The position numbers and the translations under genes are program-made. The notes under the pieces were generated by a model that made no database searches, was not told the DNA's origin, and saw only the letters and a list, made by a program, of their open reading frames with translations. Shown one piece after another: positions 16,574-24,290 of a stretch of DNA of 64,000 nt; position 1 is the first letter of the stretch; each line of letters starts with the position of its first letter. The DNA lies in NCBI GenBank assembly GCA_044224315.1, contig JBGAKR010000001.1:1302001-1366000 (forward strand), in the 5' to 3' direction. This stretch comes from JAGXTF01 sp044224315 (GTDB lineage Bacteria; Bacteroidota; Bacteroidia; NS11-12g; UBA955).

Positions 16574-16690
16574 GTTGCATAGGAGTTGCTTGTGAGTGTT
16601 GGGTAAGTTGCATTCAAGTTGCGGGTAAACTGCGCACATACTGCTGTCAGACTGCATTCAGACTGCTTCCACATTGCTGTCACACTGCAC
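16574..16690 (+). repeat. Iteron-like array: TGC every 11 bp, 10 of 11 positions
   Basis: The trinucleotide TGC occurs at 16576, 16587, 16609, 16620, 16631, 16642, 16653, 16664, 16675 and 16686, exactly 11 bases apart, with one missed position at 16598. The first units read AGTTGC and the later ones AACTGC, GACTGC or CACTGC, followed by five variable bases. Eleven base pairs is about one helical turn, so all sites face the same side of the DNA. The array ends about 40 bases before the Shine-Dalgarno of the HTH-like gene at 16743. Confidence 0.8.
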
Positions 16691-16742
16691 TTTGAATTTT
16701 TTAAAAAACAAAAAAATAAACCTAAAAAACCGGAGGAATTAA

Positions 16743-16928
16743 ATGAAAAAACCATTGATTTTACACTGTGCCGATTTAATGAAAATCGAAAAAATAAGTC
16801 ACCGAACGGCGCAGCGGCGCATGGCACAAATTAAAAAACACTACAAAATAAACCGCCGATTTATCACCACCGCCGAATACTGCAGCTTTGCCCAGATCAG
16901 CCGCGAACATGTGTGGGAAGCGCTGTGA
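16743..16928 (+). CDS. Small HTH-like DNA-binding protein
   Basis: 61 residues. LMKIEKISHRTAQRRMAQIK looks like a helix-turn-helix in which the second helix carries the basic residues, and RFITTAEYCSFAQISREHVWEAL resembles the C-terminal half of small Bacteroidota HTH proteins (FVTxxEFCxYxxxxxxxVxxxL). The start is supported by a strong Shine-Dalgarno GGAGG at 16732-16736, 6 bases before the ATG, which is unusual here because neighbouring genes lack one. The 11-bp array just upstream is a plausible binding site for autoregulation. It is followed directly by a heptamer array (16929-17165). A role as replication initiator or repressor is open. Confidence 0.7.
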   Translation: MKKPLILHCADLMKIEKISHRTAQRRMAQIKKHYKINRRFITTAEYCSFAQISREHVWEAL

Positions 16929-17165
16929 ACAGCCGTACCGACAGCCGATATCGGATGGCGGATATCTGATATCTGTAACAGCCGTACGAACAGCCGATGG
17001 AACAGCCGAAAGGCAGCCGAAGAACAGCCGTACCAACAGCCGATATCGGATCTCAGATAACGGATATCGGATCTCAGATAACGGATATCGGATATCGGAT
17101 ATCAGAAACAGCCGTAACGACAGCCGACAGCCGATCTCTGATTACGGATCACAGAAACTGTTAAA
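16929..17165. repeat. Heptamer (NGATNNC) and 11-12-bp (CAGCCG) repeat array A
   Basis: Two interleaved patterns. Heptamers such as GGATATC, GGATCTC, AGATAAC and TGATATC run head to tail with a 7-bp period. Between them, CAGCCG recurs every 11 or 12 bases with the spacers TACCGA, TACGAA, ATGGAA, AAAGG, AAGAA and TACCAA. Related arrays are at 21810-22114, 23588-23998 and 24088-24152. The period is not a multiple of three and the translation is nonsense, so it is not coding. Confidence 0.85.
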
Positions 17166-17217
17166 ATGAGGTAATTAATTACCACTTAAATAAGCATTGC
17201 AACCCCGCAGAGCTCCT

Positions 17218-17421
17218 CAGATAAAAAGTGTTTATCAAACCTGAAAGGAATTTGTGAGGTGGGGCGGCTTTGCCGCGAAGTAAGACTGCGCTGCTTTTTG
17301 CCAAATAGGGGTGTTCTAATCGTTGCATCCCCTTGGCAAAAACCTTGCACTTGCCCGAACTGAAATTATTTCAGGCGGGGGCGTGGTAAATTTCTTTCCA
17401 GGTTTGATAGCTTTTTATCTG
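17218..17421. other. Cloverleaf-like inverted-repeat element (possible structured RNA or MITE)
   Basis: Outer stem: CAGATAAAAAG (17218-17228) pairs with CTTTTTATCTG (17411-17421), and ATCAAACCTG (17234-17243) pairs with CAGGTTTGAT (17399-17408). Pairing then continues imperfectly to about 17256/17385. Inside are three hairpins: GCGGC-TTT-GCCGC (17264-17276), TTTTTGCCAA/TTGGCAAAAA (17295-17304 with 17333-17342) and CTGAAA-TTA-TTTCAG (17360-17374, enclosed by GCCC/GGGC). This gives a four-way-junction fold of about 204 bases. No transposase or terminal target duplication was seen. Confidence 0.6.
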
Positions 17422-17423
17422 AA

Positions 17424-17580
17424 GCCCGCCCACCAAAGGTGTGGCGGGCTAGCCTTTTTGGCTACTTTTTGCGTCTCGGCTCAGCCGAGAGAAAAAGTAG
17501 CTAGTGTTAAGTTGAGCTAACCCTCGAGGAAATTGTTAAAAGCAGTAAAAATGCCTGGTTATTTCGGCTTAGCCGAGACC
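17424..17580. repeat. Hairpin module 1
   Basis: GCCCGCC-CACC-AAA-GGTG-T-GGCGGGC forms a hairpin at 17424-17449. At 17461-17501, GCTACTTTTT and AAAAAGTAGC enclose TCTCGGCT-C-AGCCGAGA. GAGCTAACCCTC (17514-17525) and a TCGGCTTAGCCGA palindrome (17564-17576) follow. Near-copies with the same order and a 12-base hairpin-to-GAGCTAACCCTC gap occur at 22186-22560. A single hairpin could act as terminator, but the copy number and paired layout indicate an intergenic repeat family. Confidence 0.75.
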
Positions 17581-17621
17581 AAAATTTGAGATCGAAAGAA
17601 TGATGCACGTATCAATAAAAA

Positions 17622-17643
17622 AAGGCTGCAACTGCAGCCTTTT
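17622..17643. terminator. Bidirectional terminator behind the T9SS gene
   Basis: AGGCTGCA (17623-17630) pairs with TGCAGCCT (17633-17640) and is flanked by runs of A and T, giving U-tracts in both directions. It lies 23 bases downstream of the stop of the 17667-21569 gene (minus strand). Confidence 0.85.
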
Positions 17644-17666
17644 TTTGAAAAATATATTTTAACTTT

Positions 17667-20600
17667 TTACTGTTTTACAAATTTTATTACCCGATTTCCT
17701 GTTCCCCAATCCACACTTACATTATACACCCCGGCCTTCAGCGATTCAGTGTTTAACAAAATAGAATTAGAGGTAGAATTTGCATTATAATTTGTTTGCA
17801 TAATCACACGTCCGGTAAGATCAGTGATTTGAATATTTAATTGCAAATTCTCCGGTGTACTTACCTGCAGTACTGTATTGCTATTACTGGGGTTTGGCGC
17901 CAGTGAAACCGAAATACTGGTGGGTAATACACGGTTGTTTTGATTGCAAATATTGGTAGAAATTTTAGCACCATTTTGTGATACCATTTCTACGCGGTAA
18001 TATTTATTTCCTTCAGCCAAACTATTGTCGGTATACTGATAGGTTTTTTGCATCAAACCACGGTCGGCAGCGCTTACCAGAACCTTGCCTATAGAGCGGA
18101 ACTTACCATTCTCGTTTGCACTTAAAACATTAAAATACGCTGCATTTGCAAGTTCATAGGCAGTCCATTTTAATTCAATTCCAGCGGTATTTTTATTGCA
18201 AACCAGATCCGAAATCGACATGGGCAATGAAATACTGTTAATGGTATAAGTGGCTACACGGCCGTCCAATCCTGCCGAATCTGTATACAAATACTGGAAG
18301 CTCATAGAGTTCTGGTAATTCATGTGTACAAACAGGAATAAATTGGTAGGAACAAGCAAGGGAATTTCATATCGGCCCAGGGTGGGGTTCCAGAATATAT
18401 AGCTGGGGTCGGTAACTGTAGGATTGGCAATCAAGAGGTAATTGGTATTGCCAACCTGGTACACCAGTACAGCATCATTGGCATCGGGGAGTGTTACAAA
18501 CACAGTGGTATCGATTACTGCGCCATTTACGCCTTTCAAACGACCATCTTCAACATCAAAGCCAGACAAACGACCGGGCATTACAGTAGAATCGTTTGAG
18601 TTTACGGTTGTATCGGTACTACCCGCTACACTGTTTAAACGGATAAAGTGCGTGTAGTATGGCAAACCGGTAAGGCCTGGAACAGAATCCGCAATTATAT
18701 AGTAGGTTTTATCATGGGCCCAGGGGGTGTATTCGATTCCAAAATCTACATTGCTGATATTGGAAGTTACGGATGTTACATTCATCAATCCGTTTGGCGC
18801 GCCGGTTTCGATGCCATTGCCAGCCGCATTGTTGGTACCAAATTGCTCACCGGTTCCAACCCATGGGAATGGCAAACCATAGAATCCGGGGTCGGAAATA
18901 TTGGTGCCGCGCTGGTCAGAAGAAATGCGCACTTTGTAGTTTGAGTTGGCATCTATCAATCCCAGGCTATAGGTTCCTGTAAGCGGATTAACCCTGGAGC
19001 TGTCTACAATTACATTGCTGCTGTTTAGCAGATATGCATAAAGCTGTACAGAAGAGAAAATGCCTTTGCCAATACCGTTTATCAGATTGTCGGTAAGGCC
19101 GGTTTTATCGTGCCAAACTTTACCGGTAAGGCTAAGTTCGGTAAATGGAAGGGTTACCACTGCATCGCTGAGGTCATCAAATCCTGCACTGTCGCGCCAT
19201 ACATAATTAAATGTAACGGTACCGGCACCTGCAAAGGTAGGATCGGCAGTAAGCAGCGCGGGTATAAAACCTGTCACTACCTGGCCAACAGAAATGGGGT
19301 TTCCGTTGTAATAAATATTTCCGTTGGTACCCAAAGATTTAAATACCAGGGTATTGCCTCCCTTTTTGGTTCCATCCTCTAGGTCGGAACCCGTTAGCGG
19401 ATCAACTGTAACCTGCACAGTTCCGCCAGGGTTAAGCTGGGATGCCATGGTTAGGTTGTTGCTTTCCGGACGTTCGTCAATTCCAAAATTGGCATTGCTC
19501 ACCGCACTGGTGGCAACCGATACGGGTAAGAAGCCGTTTACCGAACCATCATTGCCTGCACCTGCACCCAGGTTTTCGCCGGTATTTACCCAATTGGTGG
19601 GCAGGGTGGTTGCGGGTGTAGGCTGACTTACAACCCCTTGTACTGTGCTCAGCTGAATGATATAATTGGTATTTACCGAAACAGTGGGGAATGTATAGGT
19701 TCCGCCAGAAACTGCTGTGGTTTGTACCACAGTGGTGCCAGCCGCATACAGCAGGTTGGCGTAAAGTGTGGTACCAGGTAAAGAGCCCAGGCCAAATGCA
19801 TTTACAGTGTAATCCAGCAGCCCGTTTCCATCGTCATACACATTACCGGTGAGGGGAATGGCACATCCTGGGAATACCTGAATGTTGAAGGTAGCACTGC
19901 GGGTACAACCATTGCTTTTGCGGGTCATGGTTGCAGTATATACGCCCGCTGTAACCACTGTATCGGTGTATTTATCGGTTTTGTTATACCCTCCGGGCCC
20001 GGTCACATTGAGGGTGTACAGGCTGGTATTATTGGGGGTTATGGTAAATATTTTGGCGCGGAAAGCCGAAAGGCCGTTACATACCGAATCAGTAACACTT
20101 ACATTTACAGGAGGGGTGGCAGTATCGGCCAAAACGGTAATTGTTTTAGTACCTTCTGCCGCACATCCGTTGAATTTAGAAATAGAAACTGTGTATGTAC
20201 CAGGTTTGTTGATATAGGCCGAGTCATTAAGCAACGTATCGCCAGATATAGGTGTACCACCCGAGGTTACAAAGCCCGAACCCGAGTTGGCGGTCCATTT
20301 CCAGTAAGGTGCATAATAGTTGTCTGCAGCGGCCGATTGACCCACAATAAGGCCCAAGGGACTGTTACAGGTAATGGTATCGGTAGAAGCATTGATAGGG
20401 AGCAAAGAGGCCACACGGAAATCCAGAGGACCTACCAGATCTTTTAAGTCGGAAGTAAAGCTGGTAGAAGCGCGTGATTTGGCCATGAATGAATTGTAAA
20501 TAGGGGCGCATGGATCGCTGAACAAAATGGTAGGATCCACACCCATGGAGGTAAAGTTTACAGCAAAATCCAAATAAGCGTTTTGCGCATAGTTGTCTAC

Positions 20601-21569
20601 GCGATTATTAGAAGCATCTTTAGCACCCCATGGTGGACCCGGAGTTGGACCAGTATTGTCGGTCATATTATACAAAATGCTGGCACCCGTAATATCAACG
20701 GTTGCATAGCCAAAGGTATCGTTGCGCTTGGTAAAAGTATTACCGCCATTGGGTCCGTCAAATTCACCACCGCTGGAAGGAATAAGAAATTTCAGTTTGT
20801 TACCGGGGTGTTTTGCATTGTAGTTTCTCCATTCGCTATAACGGGTCCAGATGCGCAATTGGGCATTGGTAAGACCTGAAGAACCGAAGTCGGCTGCAAA
20901 AATTACGTCACCGATTTTGGTAGCATCACCGGTAGTGGCATCAAATACCCAGGCAGTATGCCCGGTATCAGGTCCGTAAGTAAATCTACCGGTAGTTTTG
21001 TTCAGTTTAATGGTATCCTGAATGTATTCAAAGTCGAAAAACCGGTCACCACTGCTTGCAACTGTAACTACGCTGCCTAAAAGCCATAAAGAGTCGTTTA
21101 CAGTAGGTCCGCCGCGGCGGAAAGCAGTGTATACATCCACCAAATCGTTTTTAGCAGGTACCGAACTGGGCTCGGCTTTCCAGTAGCGCGGGTTCATACC
21201 ATTCTTGGATGCACCAATCGAGGGCAAAGAGGTAAAAATGGTAGAATCGGGGTTAGAACCACCGTTCACGGCAATCTGGTCGCGGCCATATACAGCACCG
21301 ATCAGCAGGTTGCCATTCAGCGGAGTATAAAGCTTGTATGCCGATTTGCGGATCAGGGCTGTGTTGTAAGTAGCAGTGTTGTTGGTACCAAAGTAATTGC
21401 GCCAGTACGCAGCACCGGTAGTATCAATGATGCCTCGTCCGGTACCTCCGTTTTTGGCAATGAACCAATCATCGGTTCCACTTACAAAAGGAATACCTCC
21501 AACAGTTTGTGCAACAGATGCTAAGCTTAGGCTCAAGAGGAGAGCCATGAGGGAATATTTGAGTTTCAT
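17667..21569 (-). CDS. Secreted T9SS protein with SdrD-B-like domains
   Basis: 1300 residues from ATG 21569; an in-frame Met at 21608 exists, but 13 unrelated residues before the signal peptide argue against it. The signal peptide MKLKYSLMALLLSLSLASVAQ is followed by an unassigned region of about 400 residues (DDWFIAKNGGTGRG..., no recognised motif). Then come Ig/PKD-like segments with cysteine-linked motifs (CNSPLGLIVGQS, CAAEGTKTITV), and two or more SdrD B-like units (GNVYDDGNGLLDYTVN, GKVWHDKTGLTDNLINGIGK). A fibronectin-like segment precedes the type A T9SS CTD at about 1225-1300 (SLAPNPSNSNTVLQV). It should be a surface or secreted adhesin. Repeat modules lie on both flanks. Confidence 0.9.
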   Translation of the reverse strand: MKLKYSLMALLLSLSLASVAQTVGGIPFVSGTDDWFIAKNGGTGRGIIDTTGAAYWRNYFGTNNTATYNTALIRKSAYKLYTPLNGNLLIGAVYGRDQIAVNGGSNPDSTIFTSLPSIGASKNGMNPRYWKAEPSSVPAKNDLVDVYTAFRRGGPTVNDSLWLLGSVVTVASSGDRFFDFEYIQDTIKLNKTTGRFTYGPDTGHTAWVFDATTGDATKIGDVIFAADFGSSGLTNAQLRIWTRYSEWRNYNAKHPGNKLKFLIPSSGGEFDGPNGGNTFTKRNDTFGYATVDITGASILYNMTDNTGPTPGPPWGAKDASNNRVDNYAQNAYLDFAVNFTSMGVDPTILFSDPCAPIYNSFMAKSRASTSFTSDLKDLVGPLDFRVASLLPINASTDTITCNSPLGLIVGQSAAADNYYAPYWKWTANSGSGFVTSGGTPISGDTLLNDSAYINKPGTYTVSISKFNGCAAEGTKTITVLADTATPPVNVSVTDSVCNGLSAFRAKIFTITPNNTSLYTLNVTGPGGYNKTDKYTDTVVTAGVYTATMTRKSNGCTRSATFNIQVFPGCAIPLTGNVYDDGNGLLDYTVNAFGLGSLPGTTLYANLLYAAGTTVVQTTAVSGGTYTFPTVSVNTNYIIQLSTVQGVVSQPTPATTLPTNWVNTGENLGAGAGNDGSVNGFLPVSVATSAVSNANFGIDERPESNNLTMASQLNPGGTVQVTVDPLTGSDLEDGTKKGGNTLVFKSLGTNGNIYYNGNPISVGQVVTGFIPALLTADPTFAGAGTVTFNYVWRDSAGFDDLSDAVVTLPFTELSLTGKVWHDKTGLTDNLINGIGKGIFSSVQLYAYLLNSSNVIVDSSRVNPLTGTYSLGLIDANSNYKVRISSDQRGTNISDPGFYGLPFPWVGTGEQFGTNNAAGNGIETGAPNGLMNVTSVTSNISNVDFGIEYTPWAHDKTYYIIADSVPGLTGLPYYTHFIRLNSVAGSTDTTVNSNDSTVMPGRLSGFDVEDGRLKGVNGAVIDTTVFVTLPDANDAVLVYQVGNTNYLLIANPTVTDPSYIFWNPTLGRYEIPLLVPTNLFLFVHMNYQNSMSFQYLYTDSAGLDGRVATYTINSISLPMSISDLVCNKNTAGIELKWTAYELANAAYFNVLSANENGKFRSIGKVLVSAADRGLMQKTYQYTDNSLAEGNKYYRVEMVSQNGAKISTNICNQNNRVLPTSISVSLAPNPSNSNTVLQVSTPENLQLNIQITDLTGRVIMQTNYNANSTSNSILLNTESLKAGVYNVSVDWGTGNRVIKFVKQ

Positions 21570-21809
21570 TTTGGTTTGAACGAACAACTGTAGAACCCCT
21601 AAAATCATAAATTTGCAGAAAAGACATAATACTATACAAAAGCACTTTATTACTTTATGAAATGTTAAGTGGGATTTAGGTAATTGTTAATTGCAACATC
21701 TAAATTCCCTGAAAAAAATGAATTTTTGAAAGAATATTCGCACTTTGGTTAACTATTTTGGGTGTTTTATTTATTAAAATTGGATATACTAAAGATTTAC
21801 AGATTTTGA

Positions 21810-22114
21810 ATGGCGGATAGCAGAAACGGTCTTACGAACAGCCGATATCGGATAACGGATATCGGATATCAGATATCGGAAACAGCCTTTGTAACAGCCG
21901 ATGGAACAGCCGAAAGGCAGCCGTACCAACAGCGGATATCGGATGGCGGATATCGGATATCAGATATCTGTAACAGCCTTCTCAACAGCCGATGTAACAG
22001 CCTTCTCAAAAGCCGAAAGGCAGCCGATATCGGATCGCGGATGTCGGATATCAGAAACAGCCTTACCTACAGCCGGGATAACTGATCTCAGATTTAAGAT
22101 ACCGGATTAAAGAA
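21810..22114. repeat. Heptamer/CAGCCG repeat array B
   Basis: Same pattern as array A: GATATC-bearing heptamers (GGATATC, GGATAAC, AGATATC, GGATGGC, GGATCGC, GGATGTC) alternating with CAGCC-starting 11-12-mers. The units decay at the right end into GGATAAC, TGATCTC, AGATTTA and AGATACC. It lies upstream of the T9SS gene, about 240 bases from its start codon. Confidence 0.85.
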
Positions 22115-22162
22115 ACAACTTCCATCCCCGCATTCCAGCCCGCAGGGCGTCAACCAAGTCTT

Positions 22163-22560
22163 GCTCCAAAGGAGCCGATTGCCACCCCCGCCCACCAAAG
22201 GTGTGGCGGGGAAAAAACACCGGGACCCAATCAACTTTATTTCGTGGGCCGGCCTGTGAGAGGCGAAAAAGCCCGTCCGAATGGCTTGGCCGGGCGGACA
22301 GACCAGCCCTGCCTGATTTTACTCCGCCCATCTTTTAGATGTGGCGGAGGGGGCTGTTCCTGGTCCTTTTTTTCGCAGCTGAAATAAAGTTGAATTTGGG
22401 TGGTGATTTTTTCTGCAGTGGCTAGCTTTTTTGCGCTACTTTTTGTGTCTCGGCTCAGCCGAGAACAAAAAGTAGCTAGCAAGGAGGTGAGCTAACCCTC
22501 AAAAAGTGCGCTAATAAATGTTGCTATATTGCTTTTTCGGTCTCAGCTTAGCGGAGACCA
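22163..22560. repeat. Hairpin module 2
   Basis: Order: GCTCC-AAA-GGAGC hairpin (22163-22175); CCCCGCC-CACC-AAA-GGTG-T-GGCGGGG (22186-22211); an outer stem CAACTTTATTTC (22232-22243) with GAAATAAAGTTG (22381-22392), flanked by CCCAA/TTGGG. Inside this stem lies CTCCGCC-CATCT-TTT-AGATG-T-GGCGGAG (22322-22349). Then come GCTACTTTTTG/CAAAAAGTAGC around TCTCGGCT/AGCCGAGA (22435-22476), GAGCTAACCCTC (22489-22500) and GGTCTC...GAGACC (22539-22559). This parallels module 1. It holds no convincing gene. Confidence 0.75.
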
Positions 22561-22663
22561 ACCAGTGAAATTATGAGAAATACACAACCATTTTCGGTAA
22601 AAAAGTCAAACCTTTCCAATGCATTTACAGAAGCTAGAATGCAAACAGCGGCAACTCTATTTA

Positions 22664-23545
22664 TTAGTCAAAAGGTTGTAATTTAAACATTACCCCCAAC
22701 GTAAGCTTTGACCTAGGAACCACAGGCGCAATGAGGTAGTTTGTAAAATGATATTCCGCCAAAAAAATCAATCCCGTTATACCAAAACAGAATTGCCCCA
22801 CAAATTCATTCCAACGGTTTGTGTAATTTTTAACAATAAAATAATTGCCTTCTTTTTGCTTGAATCTATATACCATCGGCAAATTGTAATAGGCCCCGAT
22901 ATCGACAAAAAAGAGAGGATATTTATTAATTTTCTTTTTCGATTGCCAACCAAAAAATATACCCTCGCCCAAACTTATATTGGTTATATGCTGCCTTAAG
23001 GTGGGCTTATTTGTAAGTAAGCTGGTATTGGTTTTATAGCCCAGATGCCCATATTCCAAACGCAAATTATTACCGATATATAAATGGGTATTTAAATGTT
23101 TAACCTGATTCATGCCGCAAACAAACATCCAATCATTTTTGGTACGAATTTGTGCAGGCAAATATTTGTCCGACCCCCAAGCCATTCCTTCATACGCCCA
23201 TGCGTCTACACTATTATCCTTCTCGTAAGGGTAATACCAGGGCAGTTGCCAACTGATCATGGTAGTCGAATCCTGATAAATAAATACATGCGGAAATATG
23301 CAAAAAGTATCGCTCTCTTTCATAAAAAATACCGTGTATTCACCCACCGGCAAGGTATCATTGGTATAGGTTTCAGTATTATTTGGTTTAAATATTTGAG
23401 TATCTTTTCCAACTATACTTATGTTTATTTTAATCGGTCGGCTATTGGAAGTTTGGGCATTATAATTATAACAGGATAGCACTCCTTTTTGCCCAAAAAC
23501 CTGCAGACCGGGTATAATAAATAAAATCACAATCCATTTTTTCAT
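22664..23545 (-). CDS. Predicted outer-membrane or periplasmic beta-rich protein
   Basis: 293 residues. MKKWIVILFIIPGLQVFGQ is a clear signal peptide. The middle is aromatic-rich and polar; the second half shows alternating strands with aromatic girdles (IFFGWQSKKKINKYPLFFVD, AYYNLPMVYRF) and ends TLGVMFKLQPF, as in outer-membrane barrels whose last residue is usually aromatic. There is no CTD or lipobox. Function unknown. It stands alone between repeat arrays B and C. Confidence 0.55.
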   Translation of the reverse strand: MKKWIVILFIIPGLQVFGQKGVLSCYNYNAQTSNSRPIKINISIVGKDTQIFKPNNTETYTNDTLPVGEYTVFFMKESDTFCIFPHVFIYQDSTTMISWQLPWYYPYEKDNSVDAWAYEGMAWGSDKYLPAQIRTKNDWMFVCGMNQVKHLNTHLYIGNNLRLEYGHLGYKTNTSLLTNKPTLRQHITNISLGEGIFFGWQSKKKINKYPLFFVDIGAYYNLPMVYRFKQKEGNYFIVKNYTNRWNEFVGQFCFGITGLIFLAEYHFTNYLIAPVVPRSKLTLGVMFKLQPFD

Positions 23546-23569
23546 ATTAATAAATTTCTAATGGTACTT

Positions 23570-23577
23570 CAAATGTA
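23570..23577 (-). promoter_or_regulatory. Candidate -7 element
   Basis: On the minus strand this is TACATTTG, matching TAnnTTTG, 25 bases before the ATG at 23545. No TTG at -33 is visible, and the upstream region is array C. Confidence 0.4.
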
Positions 23578-23587
23578 ATTAATTTTA

Positions 23588-23998
23588 CCGACAGCCGATG
23601 TCGGATAACGGATATTGGATATCAGATGTCTGTAACAGCCGATGGAACAGCCGAAAGGCAGCCGTACCAACAGCCGATATCGGATCGCGGATAACGGATA
23701 TCAGATATCTGAAACAGCCGATGTCGGATATCAGATATCGGATATCGGAAACAGCCTTAATAACAGCCGATGGAACAGCCGATAGAACAGCCGTACCGAC
23801 AGCCGATAACGGATCGCGGATATCGGATATCAGATATCTGAAACAGCCGATGGAACAGCCGAAAGAAACCGAAGAACAGCCGTACCGACAGCCGATATCT
23901 GATATCTGATCTCGGATTGCGGATATTAGCAACAGCCGTACCAACAGCCGATATCGGATCGCGGATGTCGGATATCGGATATCAGAAACAGCCGTCTC
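23588..23998. repeat. Heptamer/CAGCCG repeat array C
   Basis: The longest array, over 400 bases. Runs of heptamers (GATATC units such as GGATAAC, GGATATT, AGATGTC, GGATCGC, GGATGTC) alternate with CAGCCG units spaced 11-12 bases (spacers ATGGAA, AAAGG, TACCAA, TACCGA). It lies between the minus-strand gene starting at 23545 and the hairpin at 24046. Confidence 0.85.
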
Positions 23999-24045
23999 AT
24001 CCTAATCGCTTATAAAACGAAAACTTTGTAAATGAAAACGTCAGC

Positions 24046-24079
24046 AACGTGCATGGTTTAAACAACCTTGCACGTTTTT
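24046..24079 (+). terminator. Stand-alone hairpin terminator with a 9-codon upstream ORF
   Basis: AACGTGCA (24046-24053) pairs with TGCACGTT (24069-24076), with GGTT/AACC inside and T residues after it on the plus strand. No annotated plus-strand gene lies upstream. A minimal ORF ATG (24032) to TAA (24061), MKTSATCMV, ends inside the hairpin. It could be a leader or small RNA. Confidence 0.5.
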
Positions 24080-24087
24080 ATTTCTAC

Positions 24088-24290
24088 GATATCCGAAATC
24101 TGATATCTGATATCGGATTGCGGATATCTGATGATGGATTTTAGATCTCGGCTGTTCATTCACAATCCATAATTCACAATTCACAATTCGGCTGTCCGTT
24201 GCACTTTGCTGCGCCCATTGGAAATGTGGCGGATTGCACCGGCTGTTCATTTTACATTTTACATTTTACATTTTACATTTTCCATTACCT
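24088..24290. repeat. Array D plus ATTCACA and CATTTTA heptamer runs
   Basis: 24088-24152 is a short GATATC heptamer array. 24158-24188 is a run of ATTCACA-type heptamers (ATTCACA, ATCCATA, ATTCACA, ATTCACA). 24248-24289 is CATTTTA repeated five or six times. The last unit overlaps the stop codon region of the membrane-protein gene ending at 24285. Confidence 0.8.

Noticed and set aside
16187..16657. 156-codon minus-strand ORF
   Set aside because: Cys/Phe-rich, AT-rich translation overlapping the 11-bp array; no sign of real protein structure.
16929..17165. CRISPR array
   Set aside because: Units are 7 and 11-12 bases without unique spacers of 25-40 bases, and no cas genes are near.
22107..22331. 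ORF in hairpin module 2
   Set aside because: Its reading follows inverted repeats; low complexity and no recognisable domain.
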